Source: Parcubacteria group bacterium
GTDB taxonomy: Bacteria > Patescibacteriota > Patescibacteriia > UBA2169
Reading direction: 5' to 3'
NCBI GenBank assembly: GCA_016177305.1
Contig: JACOVK010000054.1
Location: 1 to 13,980, forward strand
DNA: 13,980 bases
Shown: in pieces, positions 12,562-13,980 of the stretch
How positions within the stretch are numbered: position 1 is the stretch's first letter
Layout of the letters: the number at the start of each line of letters is the position of its first letter
Notes under the pieces: generated by a model
What the model was told of the DNA's origin: nothing
The model's input: only the letters and a program-made list of their open reading frames with translations
The model's database searches: none
Program-made: the position numbers and the translations under genes

Positions 12562-13731
12562 CTACTCTATCTCCCGCATGGCGAGGCCAACCGCCACCCC
12601 CATCCTCGGCGCAATCTGGTCCAAAACGCCGCCCAAATCCTTGGGGTAGGACACGCGCGCCCAGGGATTTGCGATGAACACTTTTACCCCGAGCGACTCG
12701 CTGATGTGGCTGTCCAAGGACGAAAGGAACGCAGAACCGCCGGTGAGCAGGATTTTTTCTATCGGCGTACCGGCCGCGCTCTCACGCTCCAGCGTGTACT
12801 TCATCTCCGAAATCACGGGCGAAAAGCTCTGCTGGATGACCTTGGCAACCCCGCTTGCCGCTCCCGCGGCACCACCGGATGAGCGCGCCATGCCCGTGTC
12901 GCGCTTAAACTGCTCCGCGCGTTCCGTTGCTACGCCCATGCTGTCCGCAATGGCGCGCGTCACCGTGCCTCCGCCCACGTTGATGGAACGCGAAAACACG
13001 GGAACGCCTTTTTTGACGACCGTAACGTCCGTGGTGAGCGCGCCCACGTCCGCGATGAGGATAGTACCCGCTTCGTTGCCCACCAGGCACCTCGCGAGCG
13101 CGAAAGATTCGGTTTCAAGCGAAAGAAGAGAAACGCCCGCGAGCTTGAATACGGCAACGTAGCGCTCCACCAGGTGCCGCGGGGCCGCGGTGAGCAAGAT
13201 TTTGGCAATGGTCTTGCACTTCGCGAGATTGCTGTTCTGGTCAGCCTGGGCCGCCAGTTGCTTCGGCACTTCTTGTTGCGCCCCTTTTTCGGCATCTCCC
13301 GCTTCGGCTACCCCCGCTTCCTGCGTTTCTTCGTTCAAAATCTTCCAGTCCAAGACCACGTTCTCTATGGGCATGGGCACGAACTTCTTGGCTTCCCAGC
13401 TTACGGCCTCGGCGAGCTGCTTATCCCCGAGCTTGGGGAGTGAGATGACGCTTGAGAACACGGAAAAGTTGGGTAACGCCGCAACCGCCGTGCGGGAACG
13501 AGCCCCGGTTTTTTTAAGCAATGCCGCGAGAGTTCCTGCAATTTTTTGATTGTCAGCAGCAACGTCCGAAGAATCGCTGTTTCCGGCAATGGACGACTCA
13601 ATTTCCACCATGCCATACGTGACCAGGCGCGGACGGCCGGCCACGCTCTCAAGCTCAACCAGCTTGATTGAGTTGGTGCCGATGTCAATGCCAAGAAAAG
13701 ACGTTGTTTTGTTTTTAAAAAGATTCAGCAT
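12562..13731 (-). CDS. pilM: Type IV pilus actin-like protein PilM
   Basis: Cytoplasmic actin/FtsA-fold protein that binds nucleotide and the N-terminal peptide of PilN. The 389 residues hold phosphate-1 loop GIDIGTNSIKL (14-24), VSWEAKKFVPMPIENVVLDW (110-129, PilM-specific), phosphate-2 loop IADVGALTTDV (226-236), NVGGGTVTRAIA (251-262) and adenosine motif LLTGGSAFL (329-337). It is some 35 residues longer than typical PilM owing to an Ala/Glu/Gln-rich insert at about 134-170 and a Gly/Ala/Ser loop near 283-295. First gene of the machinery operon. The ATG at 13731 lies 45 bases after a good -10 box; no Shine-Dalgarno site is visible. Identity is secure. Confidence 0.96.
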   Translation of the reverse strand: MLNLFKNKTTSFLGIDIGTNSIKLVELESVAGRPRLVTYGMVEIESSIAGNSDSSDVAADNQKIAGTLAALLKKTGARSRTAVAALPNFSVFSSVISLPKLGDKQLAEAVSWEAKKFVPMPIENVVLDWKILNEETQEAGVAEAGDAEKGAQQEVPKQLAAQADQNSNLAKCKTIAKILLTAAPRHLVERYVAVFKLAGVSLLSLETESFALARCLVGNEAGTILIADVGALTTDVTVVKKGVPVFSRSINVGGGTVTRAIADSMGVATERAEQFKRDTGMARSSGGAAGAASGVAKVIQQSFSPVISEMKYTLERESAAGTPIEKILLTGGSAFLSSLDSHISESLGVKVFIANPWARVSYPKDLGGVLDQIAPRMGVAVGLAMREIE

Positions 13732-13776
13732 GATGGTTCTGTTTTAGTTATACACACAAGGGTGGCGTGTTAATGA

Positions 13777-13805
13777 ATTATACAACAAAAATAAAAAAAC
13801 ACCAA
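13777..13805 (-). promoter_or_regulatory. Promoter of the pilM machinery operon
   Basis: On the minus strand TTGGTG is followed by a T-rich 17-base spacer and TATAAT (13782-13777), giving a leader of about 39 bases before pilM. The 12 bases GTATAATTCATT recur exactly at the pilin promoter. A second, weaker TATAAC at 13752-13747 could start a shorter transcript. The intergenic region 13732-13838 holds nothing else I can identify; the T-run lacks a hairpin, so it is not called a terminator. Confidence 0.6.
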
Positions 13806-13838
13806 AACATTTCTCATCATACCAAGATTATTTCGGCG

Positions 13839-13980
13839 TTATTCTGTCAATACCTTGCCTTTGATGCGGTTTGCGTCTATCAGACCAAAGACCGTGCTGT
13901 CATCGCTGCCAGTTGCTCGGTTGCCCAGCACCAGGTACGCGCCACCAGGAACCACTCCGGCGTAGTCCCGCACGTACAGG
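13839..13980 (-). CDS. Signal peptidase I-like protein, C-terminal fragment (cut by window edge)
   Basis: The last 46 residues of a protein whose start lies beyond the right edge. The stretch VVPGGAYLVLGNRATGSDDSTVFGLIDANRIKGKVL matches the end of signal peptidase I (S26 family): VP.G.YFV.GDNR..S.DSR..G.V....I.GK. This is box E and the segment after it, which help shape the Ser/Lys active site in membrane-bound signal peptidases. The Asp of the usual GDNR is absent (LGNR) and the later SDDST keeps the S.DS pattern loosely. It ends TAA, about 57 bases upstream of the pilM -10 box, and is in the same orientation but probably a separate unit. The short length limits certainty; another S26 protease is the main alternative. 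Confidence 0.72.
   Translation of the reverse strand, partial: LYVRDYAGVVPGGAYLVLGNRATGSDDSTVFGLIDANRIKGKVLTE

Noticed and set aside
13784..13805. T-rich run upstream of pilM as terminator of the signal peptidase-like gene
   Set aside because: No stable hairpin precedes it; it is better explained as the spacer of the pilM promoter.
1..13980. CRISPR arrays, tRNA or rRNA genes, insertion sequences
   Set aside because: No regularly spaced repeats, cloverleaf-like sequence or transposase motif was noticed; nearly all bases are explained by minus-strand coding genes.

Overview
The window carries one nearly complete type IV pilus (T4P) locus, and every recognisable gene is on the minus strand. 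The gene set and protein styles suggest a bacterium of the Candidate Phyla Radiation (Patescibacteria, Parcubacteria-like): tandem short pilins with LSTLAVV.LNNAR.K.RDAKRVSDIK signatures, a PilV-like protein with a REGVEVVRNIRDTNWL block, a PilN with a long Pro/Ala/Lys-rich cytoplasmic extension, and no secretin or PilP lipoprotein next to pilMNO. This is inference from family style; there is no rRNA or other marker in view. TGA works as a stop codon (for example at the ends of prepilin peptidase and PilX), so the UGA-Gly code of some CPR lineages does not apply.

In order of transcription (right to left): (1) 13980-13839, C-terminal end of a signal peptidase I-like protein. (2) About 13.78-5.52 kb, a machinery operon: pilM, pilN, pilO, a small one-TM protein in the pilP position, pilB, a stand-alone CheY-like receiver, a pilT-family gene with an eroded active site, and pilC. 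Genes are overlapping or a few bases apart, except for a 76 bp gap after pilM. (3) 5.44-3.87 kb, three tandem type IV pilins with their own promoter, closed by a strong intrinsic terminator. (4) 3.85-0.61 kb, a second promoter drives prepilin peptidase pilD and four minor pilin/pseudopilin genes (FimT/GspH-, PilV-, PilW- and PilX-like). (5) 613-1, ligA (NAD-dependent DNA ligase) overlaps the end of the PilX-like gene by ATGA and runs off the left edge.

Functionally, PilM-PilN-PilO and the small protein would form the inner alignment complex, PilB powers assembly through the PilC platform, PilD matures pilins and pseudopilins, and the minor pilins prime or decorate the fibre. The most unusual parts are the PilT-family protein, whose Walker A, Asp-box, Walker B and His-box positions have all lost their key residues while the rest of the fold is kept; the receiver domain between pilB and pilT; the PilN with two INLLP-like motifs either side of a ~255-residue linker; and promoters of similar design that place the pilin and pilD start codons almost at the predicted transcription start.

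No stretch over 300 bases lacks a gene; the longest gap is 107 bases (13732-13838) and holds the pilM promoter. I saw no tRNA, rRNA, CRISPR array, transposase or attachment site.
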